A stretch of DNA of 64,000 nucleotides from Lutraria lutraria (lineage: Eukaryota; Mollusca; Bivalvia; Venerida; Mactridae): positions 3,169,501 to 3,233,500 of the forward strand of contig OZ026836.1 of assembly GCA_964023205.1 (NCBI GenBank), given 5' to 3'. The first letter of the stretch is position 1. The number at the start of each line of letters is the position of its first letter. Position numbers and translations under genes: made by a program. The notes below the pieces were generated by a model. That model was not told where the DNA came from. It saw only the letters and a list, made by a program, of their open reading frames with translations, and did not search any database. Positions 37,976 to 50,300 of the stretch are shown piece after piece.

Positions 37976-38319
37976 GTTGTCCAAATCCAATATGGGTATA
38001 TTCTAATCACGTGGTACCGGCGTTTCGAAAACGAGGCTATCGAAATGTCTTTGCAGCGAAAAGAGAAATGTTGTGTTAAAAATCAAGGAAAAAATATATT
38101 TTTATCCATGGTTGTGTATTAAATCAAAGAGTAGTGGTATCTAACTTATTTTGAAATGTAAAAACAAGTCACAAATGATGTCCGATTTTTATATGTCACT
38201 ACACTCTTTCCTTATTTTTTTCCTGCGCTTCTTAGTGAGGCCGCTTTTCGCTTCAAGGCATTACACTGAAGTGCGTTCATTGACACTGATTCTGTGAAAC
38301 GTGATTCCAAAGAAACACA
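37976..38319. promoter_or_regulatory. Bidirectional eIF4E / MRPL12 promoter region
   Basis: Only 344 bases separate the eIF4E and MRPL12 start codons, which face away from each other. The interval must hold both 5' UTRs and promoters. No repeat element interrupts it, in contrast with the introns on both sides. Confidence 0.6.
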
Positions 38320-41300
38320 ATGTCTACCACTGCCGTTAAAGTCATTACAACTGTTTTGAAGTCACCATTATGTAGATGCAGGTCTGATATATATTTGAAA
38401 TTAGTGAAGTGTCAGTACAACGCGTTTTGCATTCAAAAGTCTTTTATGTAATCTGTTTTCGCGACTTTACCTAAAGGTCAAACTGTTTGGTAATCGTGTG
38501 CATGTTGAATATTTTTTTTTATTTAGTATAAATACTACCGTTCTCACTATATTACAACCTTTTATTAACTTGATAAAGTTTCAAATGGAAATCAGTGTCG
38601 TTATTTATTCCACAGGCTACCGGCGTGTGATAACAGCAAAATAAAGTTAAAAAAAACATTTTTTTTCACCGTATATATATTATAGAGTAAAGGTATAGAA
38701 CTCCTGGGCTCAACAATCACACAGGTGGTGTTCATCAAGGTCCTGTTGTAACAATTCTGAACCGATTCTTAAAAGCCTGGTCTTATTCGACGCAGAAATA
38801 ATTTCTCTTTAACCACCATCCAATCTTATATCCATATATTGCTCTGAACTAGAGCAACAAGCCCTTCAACTTACAAAAAGTATCTCTCGCCATTGATGTG
38901 ACCTAAGTTTGTTTTCATTAGCTACAGAGTAAATTTCTTTATTCCTGCGTGATTTCATACCCACTCCGGTGTAAATCGAAAGAAAATCAAATTTGTTATC
39001 ACTCACCACCGACGAATCATTCAATGGATGGATACTTAAGGCATTACGATTCATTATTTGACGAATCAAATTCTCTTTGGTAAAATGACTGCTAAAGGTG
39101 AAGGTTGCCACACCTCCAATTTTGACCAATCGTTGAGACTTACCTTCACGGGACAGGACAAAAATGGTACGGCGCTTAAACTGTGCGATCATGGCAGCTG
39201 AGAAGCGAAATCGGATGAAAGCGTGATATACTGAATTGTAATGCATTAGGTATCCATCCACTGAATGATTCGTTGGCGGTGAGTGATAACAAATTTGATT
39301 TTCCTTAGATTTACACCGGATTGGGTATGAAATCACGAAGAAGTAAAGAAATTTACTCTGTAGCTAATGAAAAGAAACTTAGGTCATATCAGGGATGCTA
39401 TATTACAGGGATGTGCAACCGCTTATCATCCACTGATCAACTATCGAGTATCAGTGCCTAGGCTAGTTAATGAAAGCAAAGGTATCAAAGCTACCGAAAT
39501 TACCATGAAAATGACAAAAAGAATCGATAATTGACCAAAAGTAACATTAGTGGTTTATGACTCGTATAGTTTTTATTTGTTTAATTGTTATTAATTTTCA
39601 AAACTTTGTTCTAAATTAAATTTGAGAAAGAAAGGCTAATATTATGTAAGTTTTGTAGGAAAGAAATGTTTACCTTATGAAAGTTTTGTTCGATTTATGA
39701 GCTCAAGCAGAGATGCTACACTTGGCTCAAGACGAAATTTTCACTGCTCTTTTTTTATTTAAATAGATTTTTTGAAAGAAACGTTTATATCGTGAAAATA
39801 TGTATGAAAAAATTGAAATACATTTGGTATAAATTATTTCATTATGAAAGTTTTGTACAATTAAATTTTATATCATGAAATTTGTTTTCGAATTATCAGC
39901 TGAAGGCGAAATTTTTACGGAATAAACTTGTGAAAGAAAAGTTATATCGTGACAACAAATGTACGATAGAATGCTAAAATTTGACTGAAATTTGTGAAAG
40001 AAACGTTTATATTATGAAAAAATCTACGATCGAACTTAAACGTTTGAATTAAATTTTTATATAACAAATATTTATATCATGAAAGTTTTGTTTTATTTAT
40101 CAACTCAAGACCAAATTTATTTTGTAGGCTACCTATTTATCAGCTGAAGAAGAAATGTTCATGGCTAAACTTTTATCTAATAAAATGCTATATATCATGA
40201 ATGTTTTGTAAGAAAGACATTTAATATATTTTATGGTGAATGGTTTGTTATTTGTAATTTTGATTCGTATAAATTTGTATTAATGAACAACTTTATCTTG
40301 TTATTGATCTTTATTTTTCATAATGTATGTCTCTATTATAGCGTATCAATTTAATTAGCCAAAGACTTAATCTGTAACTTTTAACCGTCCGCCAAAATGG
40401 CGTAAGATATGCCCTCGTATAGTCATAATCATAATCTCAGTGACGATCTTTACTGATTACAAGGAAACAATCAATAAATCCGGGTGGAAAACAGTATGGG
40501 GTATTCTATGTTTCATAAATCTACATTGTTTTCACAGCTGCACATGTCATTTGAATGCATTAGGTCACGGTGTGTGACCATTAATTGGAGGGTTCCACCA
40601 ATAAAATTTTATGTCATAATTTAACTAACATGTTCACATCATATTGATTATGACAGTAATTAATCATTGTTGAAAAACTGATATTATTTTAGCAAATACA
40701 AAAACAAGTCAAATACCTGAGATCACAGTGAACTTATTCGTGGCGATTAGCATAAAACCATAATTTGGTCGACCTTACAACTAACCCATCATTAAAGATA
40801 CATATTGAATAAGATTAAAGTAATGTTTCTTCATTGCTCTTTTCATTATAAACATATATAGAATAACTGGAATTCTTTTAGCATTATAATGCACGTAATA
40901 TACCATCATTATTTCGAGACTTTGACTCAACAATTGTAAATGCAGTAGATATTTAAAGAATTGATCAGTATCTTATATTTCTGTTAGGAAAGGCATGTAT
41001 ACACGTATTTTATATTGTTTTCATAGTATGTATGTATATAATGTTGTACATGAATAAACTGTTTGACTTTACTTAATCTGAAAAATTAAACTGTTGACAC
41101 GCTTCGTGTATGAATTGATGTTACACATTGTTTGTCACATGACAGTTGATTCTCAATCAGCCATTGTTATGAATTGACGATTTCGAATAATAGGTGTGAA
41201 AATATGTGCATACCAAATAATATAATTTGGTTACACAATTTCTGGTTTGCGCTACAATCTTTGTAATTTAGTGCTTATATGATGCTTTTTCATTTTATTA

Positions 41301-44300
41301 TGCACCGGTAAAAATGTATCATTATCGAGAGTAAAATAAGGTACTACAGCAAAATAATTCTTGAAATCATTGTTATGCCGTCAATACCGACGTACGTCAG
41401 TCTCAAAGTATGGAAGAAAATTTCATGTTTAGTATATCTTCACATTCAAATGGTGTTGCAAAAAGTGAAATATTTTTCTCGTCAGATCAGAGAGTTGAAT
41501 CGTAAAAATGGGGTCATAATCAATCGCAAAATTGTGTTCTTTTACAAATGTTAGCATGAACATATTATCATGCCGCCAATATCGACGTGTGTAAGTGACA
41601 AACTATGGAAGAAAATTTTGATATAGAGTATATCTTCACATACAAATGATGTCGCAAAAAGTGCAATATTTTCCTCGTCAGATCAGGCCTCCATATTGTA
41701 AATTGTAAAAACTGGGTCATACTCGATCGCGAAATTATGTATCATAACAAAATAAAACATGAACATATAGTTATGCCGCCAATATAGAAGTATGTCACAC
41801 TTCAACCACGGCAAAATATCATGAAATTAAGAATATCTTCACGTACTAAAGCTGTCGCAAAAAACTGACATTTTCTATTATGCGACCATTTCGGTCAAAT
41901 TATCACGTCAGTTTGATTTTCGAACGGTCACAAAAACTTGGAAATCTTTAGAACCACGAATATTTAGAAACAAAATTACAACATCTGTAAAATATTTAAC
42001 ACTTTAAGATCAATTTATAAAAAACACTATGCAAAAACAACATTTATTTAAGCCGATTGAAGAGAATATTTGACCCATCTTTTATCTGCTATATAACGAC
42101 ATTACGGTAAATGCATGCGCATGCGCTCTCGCGTGCATATCCCTAGGCACTGTTTTTCAGCCAGTTTCCGTCCGTTGCGTATCCCTGTAATATAGCATCC
42201 CTGGTCATATCGATGCCTAGTGGTACTTTTTGTAAGTTGAAGGACTTGTTGCTCCAGTTCAGAACAATGTATGGATAAGGATATAAGATTGGATGGTGGT
42301 TAAAGAGAAATTAACCCAGGAGTTCTATACCTTTACTCTATAATATATATACGGTGAAAAAAAAATTTTTAACTTTATTTTGCTGTTATCACACGCCGGT
42401 AGCCTGTGATTTATTCATGATTTGTTCATATGATGCTCTAGTCCAAATAATCACAGGGTTACGGCTTATTGACTTTGTTTGCTACATACCTATATAAATG
42501 TAATAGGAGGAGGAAAATAATGTATCCAATGCGCGGCTCAAACCCGCAACCTCCTGCTTGCGAGTCAGATGCTCTATCAACTGAGCTAATTTGGCTGGTG
42601 AATATCCCTGCCAATTTATAATACAACATACCACACCGCTACATATATATCATAATACAACTTACAAGGGAAACAAGTCTTATGTACGGACGACACTACC
42701 TCGCAAGAGGTTTTGCCCCGTTATTCTTTTTATGAATGAGAAAATATGAAAAGCATGTACACATCTTGTAGCCTAATCATTTATCTATCCAACAGATATA
42801 TCACCTATTATCTATTATTGAGAAATCGTCCGACTTTGTGAACAAATTCGGAAAGGCTATCCTCTCAGCCTTACAAATAACTGCATATTTACATGTGGAA
42901 ATTCAAAATAAGTCAAAATTCTTCAATAACAGGTATAACTTTATTAAGTCATTCGAAATAACAATGATCTGCGTGAATGTGTTTTAAAAATTCTGTGTTT
43001 AATGTCAAAGTTTAAATATTAAACTTAAAATTTTACGTTCATATACAACTCCCATCAGACAGTTTAATTCTAAATCAATCTTTATAAAGAGTAACATAGG
43101 GTTAACGATAGTTGATTTAAGTATAACTTGCCAACTTCTCATTGACATGCCGGCTTACTTAAACTTGTACTTAAATTATTTGCAAAGCGAATTTTCGAGA
43201 ATACAGAGCTCGATTTTAACTTTTCTTGCCACTAGCAATTTTTTGCTTGTACACAAAATATAAGCTAGCAAAATTTGAAATCCACCAGGGATTTTTTCAC
43301 AACATTTGTTTTTCAGAAATATTCATGTAATAACAAAATAGATTGTATTTTATATATACATGATGTAATTGTATTGCATGAAAAGTTCCTGTGACTCGCA
43401 AAAAATGCTAGTGGTCGTAAAATTAACTAGCAAAATTCATTTTTCACAAGCATTTTGCTAGTATGCTGTGTTAATTTCAAGCCCAGGAATAGGTGATGTT
43501 TACCATGACTGCCATTACACCGGTTTCGTTTTCAGTTAGGAGATACTGATAGTGGGGAGAAACAAAACAATGCATCTTTCAGTAAAGGTATGTTAGAATA
43601 ATTTATACTCATATGAGTGTAGAAACATGTTTTCTTCCTACCAAATGGTTCACTTTGGTCATAGATATTCATATTGTAGTTATCATGCCCAACAGGTTTT
43701 AATTGGGGATTTTCCGCACATAAAATATGCTGGGCCAAGTATCACGTTGTCACAAACTGTAATATTAGTTGAATATTTGACAAAATGAAACTTCTGATTT
43801 TAAAAGTAAACTGACACCAGAAAGGTCAAATGTGATATCACTGTTCAAAGCGCTGGATTTAAAAACATGGTGAATACATTGGAGCCAAGGTATGAACTTC
43901 CAAGTCGTACACAAAAACAATACCCTATATGTACAACTATATTCTAAAAGACAGTATTCATGTCTTGGTTCAAGTATCACACAAACACCCAAACACATGA
44001 ATCGAATCGAAAATAATCGTATCGAGGTATTTAATATCGGAATCGAATCAAATCAGCTTTAAGTGAATCGTTGCAGCTCTACCCAGGACCTCTAAAAATG
44101 TCCAAATTGAGTCCTGTGGGATGCAGCTTTTCTTAAGGTATACTCGGTGTATTAAAGTAAGGGAGATCATTGTGTAAGATTTAGCAAGGTACTTTCATTA
44201 ATTACATATGTACTAGGGCAGAGTACCGGTTCACGTATCGTATCGAATACCGGTATATAGGGTTCAGTTGATATATTGTATCGAACGTTAATGTATCGAA

Positions 44301-47300
44301 CAAATATCGATCAAAACAAAAAAGGATTTTAAAAACATGTTTTCGACCGTATTTTGTGAATTTTCGTCAAATAAAAAGTTGTGACACATAATTATTTACA
44401 TAAAACCTACCTGCTGTCATTGAACCACAAGGAGAAAATAGTTTTAATTGCAGTTCAGCATGAGTGTTTGTCTTGCCTGTTGAATTAACATCAGGTACCT
44501 TCCATTATTGTTAGGTATATAAGTAGCCTATGCAGCCAAAATTTGAGTTTGTGTCAAGTACCTGTGCCAGTACAGTCAATGTCAGTCAGTACTTCTGATT
44601 TTATTTCAATATAGAACATCAAATGATATATCAGATACCGATCATTCTGTATCGATACAAATATCATATCGATATTTTTTATCGATACTCAGCCCTAATA
44701 TGTACACTGAAAACAGATCTTGGGTAGTTCTATGGTACGAATAAATTCTTGCAAAAATGAGATGCATGTAATAAACAGTAACACAGACTGACTTAGGGAC
44801 CCCTGAAATTCATGACAGGACCCCACTTAAACAACAACCTGAGTCCCAAGGACCCCAAGTCGGTGTAAAACATTGAACATGAATACTTCAGAAAAACAAA
44901 TGTTGCGAAAAAATTGCTAGTGGATTTCAAATTTTGCTAGTTGAAATTTTGTGTACTAGCAAAAGATTGCCAGTGGCAGAAAAAGTTAAATTTGTGCCCT
45001 GAATTTTGATGTAATTTGAATTTCCACACATAAATATGCTATTAAGTTCTTTGTAAGACTGAGAGGATGGCTCATCCAAATATATTCATGAAATCAGCCA
45101 ACCGAAAAGCCGAATAAGTAAGGCTTATGATGCACATGTCCCATTGGTATCTGGGCTCAAACAGTAAACTCCTTACAAGATACAAAATTTAACTTTATTT
45201 GGTAAACAATCATATTTATACATTTTGAACAATTGACCTTAATACAGATTTAGATTGATAGGTCAAATCAACCAATTAGATCGCAAAACTGATATGCTAA
45301 ACAGCTGACCACCATCTTGTCCATCAAACTTCTGTCTGACCACAGTCAATTTTGTGATTTAAAGGGCCTAAATAGGGTGATATGATGAGAATAGACCTTT
45401 TTCTGAGGAAATTATTGTATCAGTGAAGTGTAAATATGATGTTTATTGCTTATGAAAAGTAATTCTTTCTGTTTCATTATATTTGGTAGTAATTACTGAT
45501 TAGTGTATATCTCAATCTTCAGGCTACATCACGCAAATTTATATAAATCTGGCAGAAGTTTATCAAGCTTCAGACGATGTTACAGTACAGAACCATTACC
45601 GTCTCCTAATGAACAGAGTGACAAACAGTACACGCCTAAAATTAAACAAATAGTTGATGATATAAGCCAGCTCTCTTTGTTGGAGGTAGCAGATTTAAAT
45701 GAGTTATTAAAGGTTTGTTGCCATTTCATAATAATATAAAATTTAGTTTTCAGTATTAATTCACCTATGTTCTTTTAATATAGTATGAAACTCTGTATCA
45801 TTTTACTTAATTTTATTTTTATGCCCCCGTATCGATAGATCGGGGGCATATTGTTTTTGGTCTCTCTGTTTGTCTATTTGTCTGTTTGTACCAAACTTAA
45901 ACCTTGCCTATAAAATCAAAGCTCTTGCGCCTACATTCATCAAACTTCCTATGTAGGTTCCTCATGACAACCTCTACAGGACCTGGACATTTTCAGGTCA
46001 GTAAGTCAAAGGTCGACGGGTCATTGTGTTTAAAGAAATTCCTACATTTCTTTAAGGATACTACTCCCACATTTTTGATGGGATTTTAATGAAACTTTCA
46101 CAGACTTGTTGTTACCAAGAACCCCGCACATATATTCTGGGTTTTGTGATTCGATCTTTTTTGACGGAACTATAGCCCTTTGTTTATTTTGGGTGATTGT
46201 AACAGCAAAATACTCTTCTTTCCTTCTTATCTCAAGGGATTTTGATAAAACTTTCATAGAACTATTGTTATCAAGATACCCAATGCATGTTGTAAAGGTT
46301 CATGATTCAATAATTTTGTATGGAATTATGGCCCTTTGTTTATTTTGTGCATATGTAATAAATACAGAAATACTCTTTTGTTTGCAACTTCCTCTATACT
46401 TCTAAAGGGATTTCGACCAGACTTTTATAGAACTATTGTCACCAATTTCCACAGGACATATTGTGCGGGTTTTGTGATTCGATCATTTTTCGGAAGATTT
46501 ATTGCCCTTGGTTTATTTTGTGTCCTAAATTTCTTCTATGATACTCCTACATTTCTCAAAGGAATTTGATGAAACTTTCACAGACTCATGGTCACCAAGA
46601 AACCTAGCACATATATTCCAATTTTGTGATTGGATTGTTTTGGGCTGATTTATGGCGCTTTGTTTATTTTGAATTACAGTCTTCATTAAGACTCAGTATT
46701 ACATTTCATTGTTTACCGGTATATCATTTTCATGTTCACCTCGATTATTTTTTGATAATATCCTTTTTCAGAAAACGTTAAACATTCAAGATGCACCTAT
46801 GATGGCGATGGGCACAGCAGCACCTGTAGCTGCTCAAGCTGAGGAGGTACAAATTAACATTTAGTTTTAACTCATAGTTAGAAGTTAATGTTTGAATCTG
46901 TTGATAAAATGTTGCTAAAGTGTCCTCCTGAGTTCTTATAAGATGAACAATACAACCTCTCCAGAGCGGCCCTCTGTAGAGCAACAACCTCTCTATAACA
47001 ACACCTTCAAAATTTCCTTAAGCTGATATTTACTATAACTTTAACCCCTGTAGAGCAACAACCTCTAAATAATGGCCAATATTTGCATACAAAAATCTGA
47101 TACTATGACACAATGATTAATTCAGACATGTCTAGGGAATCAGATGATTGATGGTCTAGTGATAACATGCTGGACAACCTATCATCTATCCAGGAAAATA
47201 AGTTTTTTTATGAATATTGTTGCATGCTGGAAATATTAGAAAAGACCTAAAGATTTCTTAGATTTTGATAACTTAAGTTGCAAATTTTACCTTGTCAATC

Positions 47301-50300
47301 ATTAGTTGTGTTTTCATACATGTACGAAGTTGTGTAAGATTATTTAACTGTTTTCAGGAAGATGAAGGGGAAACAAAAGCATCACAGAAAACATCTTTTA
47401 ATGTGAAACTAACAGGTTTTACTGATACCCAAAAGATTGCTCTAATTAAAGAAATAAAAAATTTAATTCCTGGAACAAATCTTGTACAGGTACGTTGTTT
47501 TATATTCATAATATTGTTATTTTATTATAAGAGACTAGTTTAATATGACTTAGTTCAGGGGGTTTTTTTTTGCTTATTTTATAGCCAATATTCGGTCATA
47601 TTCCCAATTGAAATTGTATCTTTTTTCCCAATTCACTGACAAAAGTTCCCAATTGAAATTTTCAAAAACAAGTAAAAGTAAAAAAAAAAAACCAAAATCT
47701 TTGAAAACAAGAGATCTTTCACTGTAATAGACTCGTAATGATTGAAAGTTCACATCAGGGACAGTCATTGTTTGTAGTCATTTAAACATTGCAAAATTGC
47801 AGTCTCGCATATTTTCCCAATTTTTAACAAAACACTGCTGAAATTTCCAATCCCATGAGTATGAATCATGTTCCCAAAATACTAAAAGAATCCCTGTAGT
47901 TTATGATATACAGTAAAACCTCGATTATCCGAACACCGATTATCCGAATACCCGGTATTATCCGAATAAAATCTACGGTCCCGATTACGTCTCTATATAT
48001 TTCAAGTACAACGAACCCCGGTTATACGAATCGGATTTTACGAATACCTGGTGTAATCCGAATGCATTATTTGGTCCCTAAAGTTACAAATGCGCGTATT
48101 TTCACACCTATTATTCGAAGTCGTCAATTCAACAATGGCCGATTGAGAATCAAATGTCGTGCGACAAACAATGTGTCACATCAATTCATACACGAAGCGT
48201 GTCAACAGTTTAATTATCGTTAAGTTGACCATATTGTTTGTTACGCTTTTATACTATTCGCGACGAATATTACACTATGATCTCGGGTATAATAAGTTAA
48301 TATGCGTACGTACCTGCATGGTGATCTGTATGAACTTATTTGCATTTCAGCGTCAATAAAAATTTAAAAACAGATTCGAACACAGTTAAACAAAGCTAAC
48401 TAGAATATGATGATTTAATGAAAAAACTTACCAAACCTAAAAACATTACGTCTTCGATTCTTTAATTGTCTTAGAATGTTACGATAGCGATGCCTAGTCG
48501 ATCGTTAGGAAGTGAAGTGAGAATGACATATTATTGTGTCGGATTGTGTTCTGCATAATTCATAAATGCGCGGGTATTTACTTAACAAGAATTATTGTTT
48601 CATTGGTTAACTCATATACATTCATAAAACAATGATAAATAATAAGTGTTTGTTGTACATTTTATTTTATTCTTATTATCACTCAAATAAATAACGTCAT
48701 GTTTACATACGAGAGTTAACTCCCTTGCAATATACGGACAGTACGGAATTTATCGTTTCCAACCAATATATTATACTGAAATGGATTATTCGAAACCATG
48801 GATTATCCGAATGATTTTTCAGGTCCCAATGACATTCGAATAATCGGGGTTTTACTGTAGTTTATGTCATGCCTTTTAGAACTACAGTAAAACCCCGATT
48901 ATCCGAAGTCGTCGGGACCGAAAAAATACTTCAGATAATCCGGGGTTTCGGATAATCCAGGGTAAGGGAAATCTAGACAATTGCAAGAAAATAAAGGGAG
49001 ATCACTCCCATGTATATATGGTGTTTACGTATAGATATAATAACAACAAACTTACATTAAGTTAATGCGTTATATTTCATAATTTATTTACGAAAAAATA
49101 CATTTTACGACAAACGTGTATGTTTAAGGTAAAACAAATGTATGAGTAGTTTGTTAGTTTGTACCATTATTAATTCGTCAAAGTCATGAGGAATCCAAAG
49201 TGAAACTACGAATACAAATGAATACCAAAACGGTAGCACATGTCATGTTAAAAGCACATTAATCCATCGATAAAATGATACCGTGAAATGAAATATACAC
49301 GGGATATAGAAAAAGACACTGTTTAGATAAATTACAAACTGAATTAAAATAAAAATCCAACGCGGAGTTTCATTTTATTGCTACAGTCACAAACACTTAC
49401 GAGCGTCACACAAATCGTTGTCGTCCTAAGAATCGTGTTCGTATTCATTTTCCGAAAATGGAATGATTTTGAAATCGAGTGCCGGTAATTTATATTGGTC
49501 ATGTGTATTGTTTGTCAATTAAACAAACTTCGAAAAATTAAATGAACATTTTTAATGTTGGTTGCTTTTTCAAGTGAAATTATAATCAAAGGAAAAATAA
49601 AACGTGAATGATCTAACCCAGTCTGTATCGTAATAGGCTAATTTTGTTCCCATTACTGCAAACAGTGATCCAAACCAACAATCCATTGTTCTCAGTGGTT
49701 TGATAATTTGTTGTTTACACCTTTTGACACGTTAAAGAAATCCTACAATGAACTTCTCTGATCGATCAGAGTTAATTGTCGACTTCGGATAATAGGTGCG
49801 AAAATACGCGTTCGGATGATTGTTTATCACTTCGGATAAGCCATGGTATTCGGATAAGACGATTCGGATAATCGAAGTTTATTTACATTGAAATATATAG
49901 AGGGAAATTCGGGACCGAAATTTCACTTCGGATAAGACCAGGTTTTCGGATAATCCGAGTTCGGATAATCGAGGTTTTACTGTAGGTGTAAAATATATTC
50001 CTAGTTTCCACTAACCCAACCATCCTTTTTTCTGGCAACCCTAGAATATATATCCTCTTCAATCTTCAATGTTTTACTTACTACTATTTTCATGTGAACT
50101 ATATCTCTGAACTTTAAGGAGTTCTCTTGACCTACTGTCCCTATATTGATATTAATTTTATGCGTCACGCATGACAACCAATAAAAATCAATGATAACTG
50201 TGCTAAGTTTTGTTGATGTCAAGATTGAAGTGAGCTTGTATATTATGCCGGGTGTCTTTCTTCTGTCCTATGCTGTGTAAATTTTCCTTGAAAGTCATCA

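Larger units (their letters stand above)
39390..42203. mobile_element. 2814-bp CAGGGATGC-terminated element, 7-bp TSD
   Basis: Terminal inverted repeats: CAGGGATGCTATATTACAGG on the left and its exact reverse complement on the right, continuing imperfectly to about 31 bp. Flanked by GTCATAT at 39383-39389 and 42204-42210. The first 10 bases equal the ends of the micro-palindromes at 16838 and 16896. The interior is AT-rich, with irregular repeats (GAAACGTTTATAT...) at 39770-40220, a fragment shared with a pogo-like element (40700-41230), and three 200-bp units at 41370-41890. No ORF of 60 codons is present, so it is non-autonomous. Confidence 0.85.
38611..42408. mobile_element. Foldback hAT-like element (977 bp) split by a nested 2.8-kb insertion
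   Basis: Termini CACAGGCTACCGGCGTGTGA and its reverse complement are flanked by identical ATTTATTC at 38603-38610 and 42409-42416, an 8-bp duplication typical of hAT elements. The arms run from 38611 to about 39130 and from about 39190 to 42408. The second arm is interrupted at 39389/42204. Removing the nested element and one duplicate copy leaves 977 bp, almost entirely self-complementary. No transposase. It lies in MRPL12 intron 1. Confidence 0.85.

Noticed and set aside
38866..39336. 156-codon minus-strand ORF
   Set aside because: It spans the two arms of the foldback element and is its own near-palindrome; no family resemblance.
42510..42600. Functional tRNA gene on the minus strand
   Set aside because: Acceptor stem pairing is poor and the anticodon arm is irregular; kept as tRNA-like only.
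47903..48223. ORF with repeated IIRTPIIRIPG-like peptide
   Set aside because: Product of CGATTATCCGAA-type subterminal repeats of pogo-like element A.
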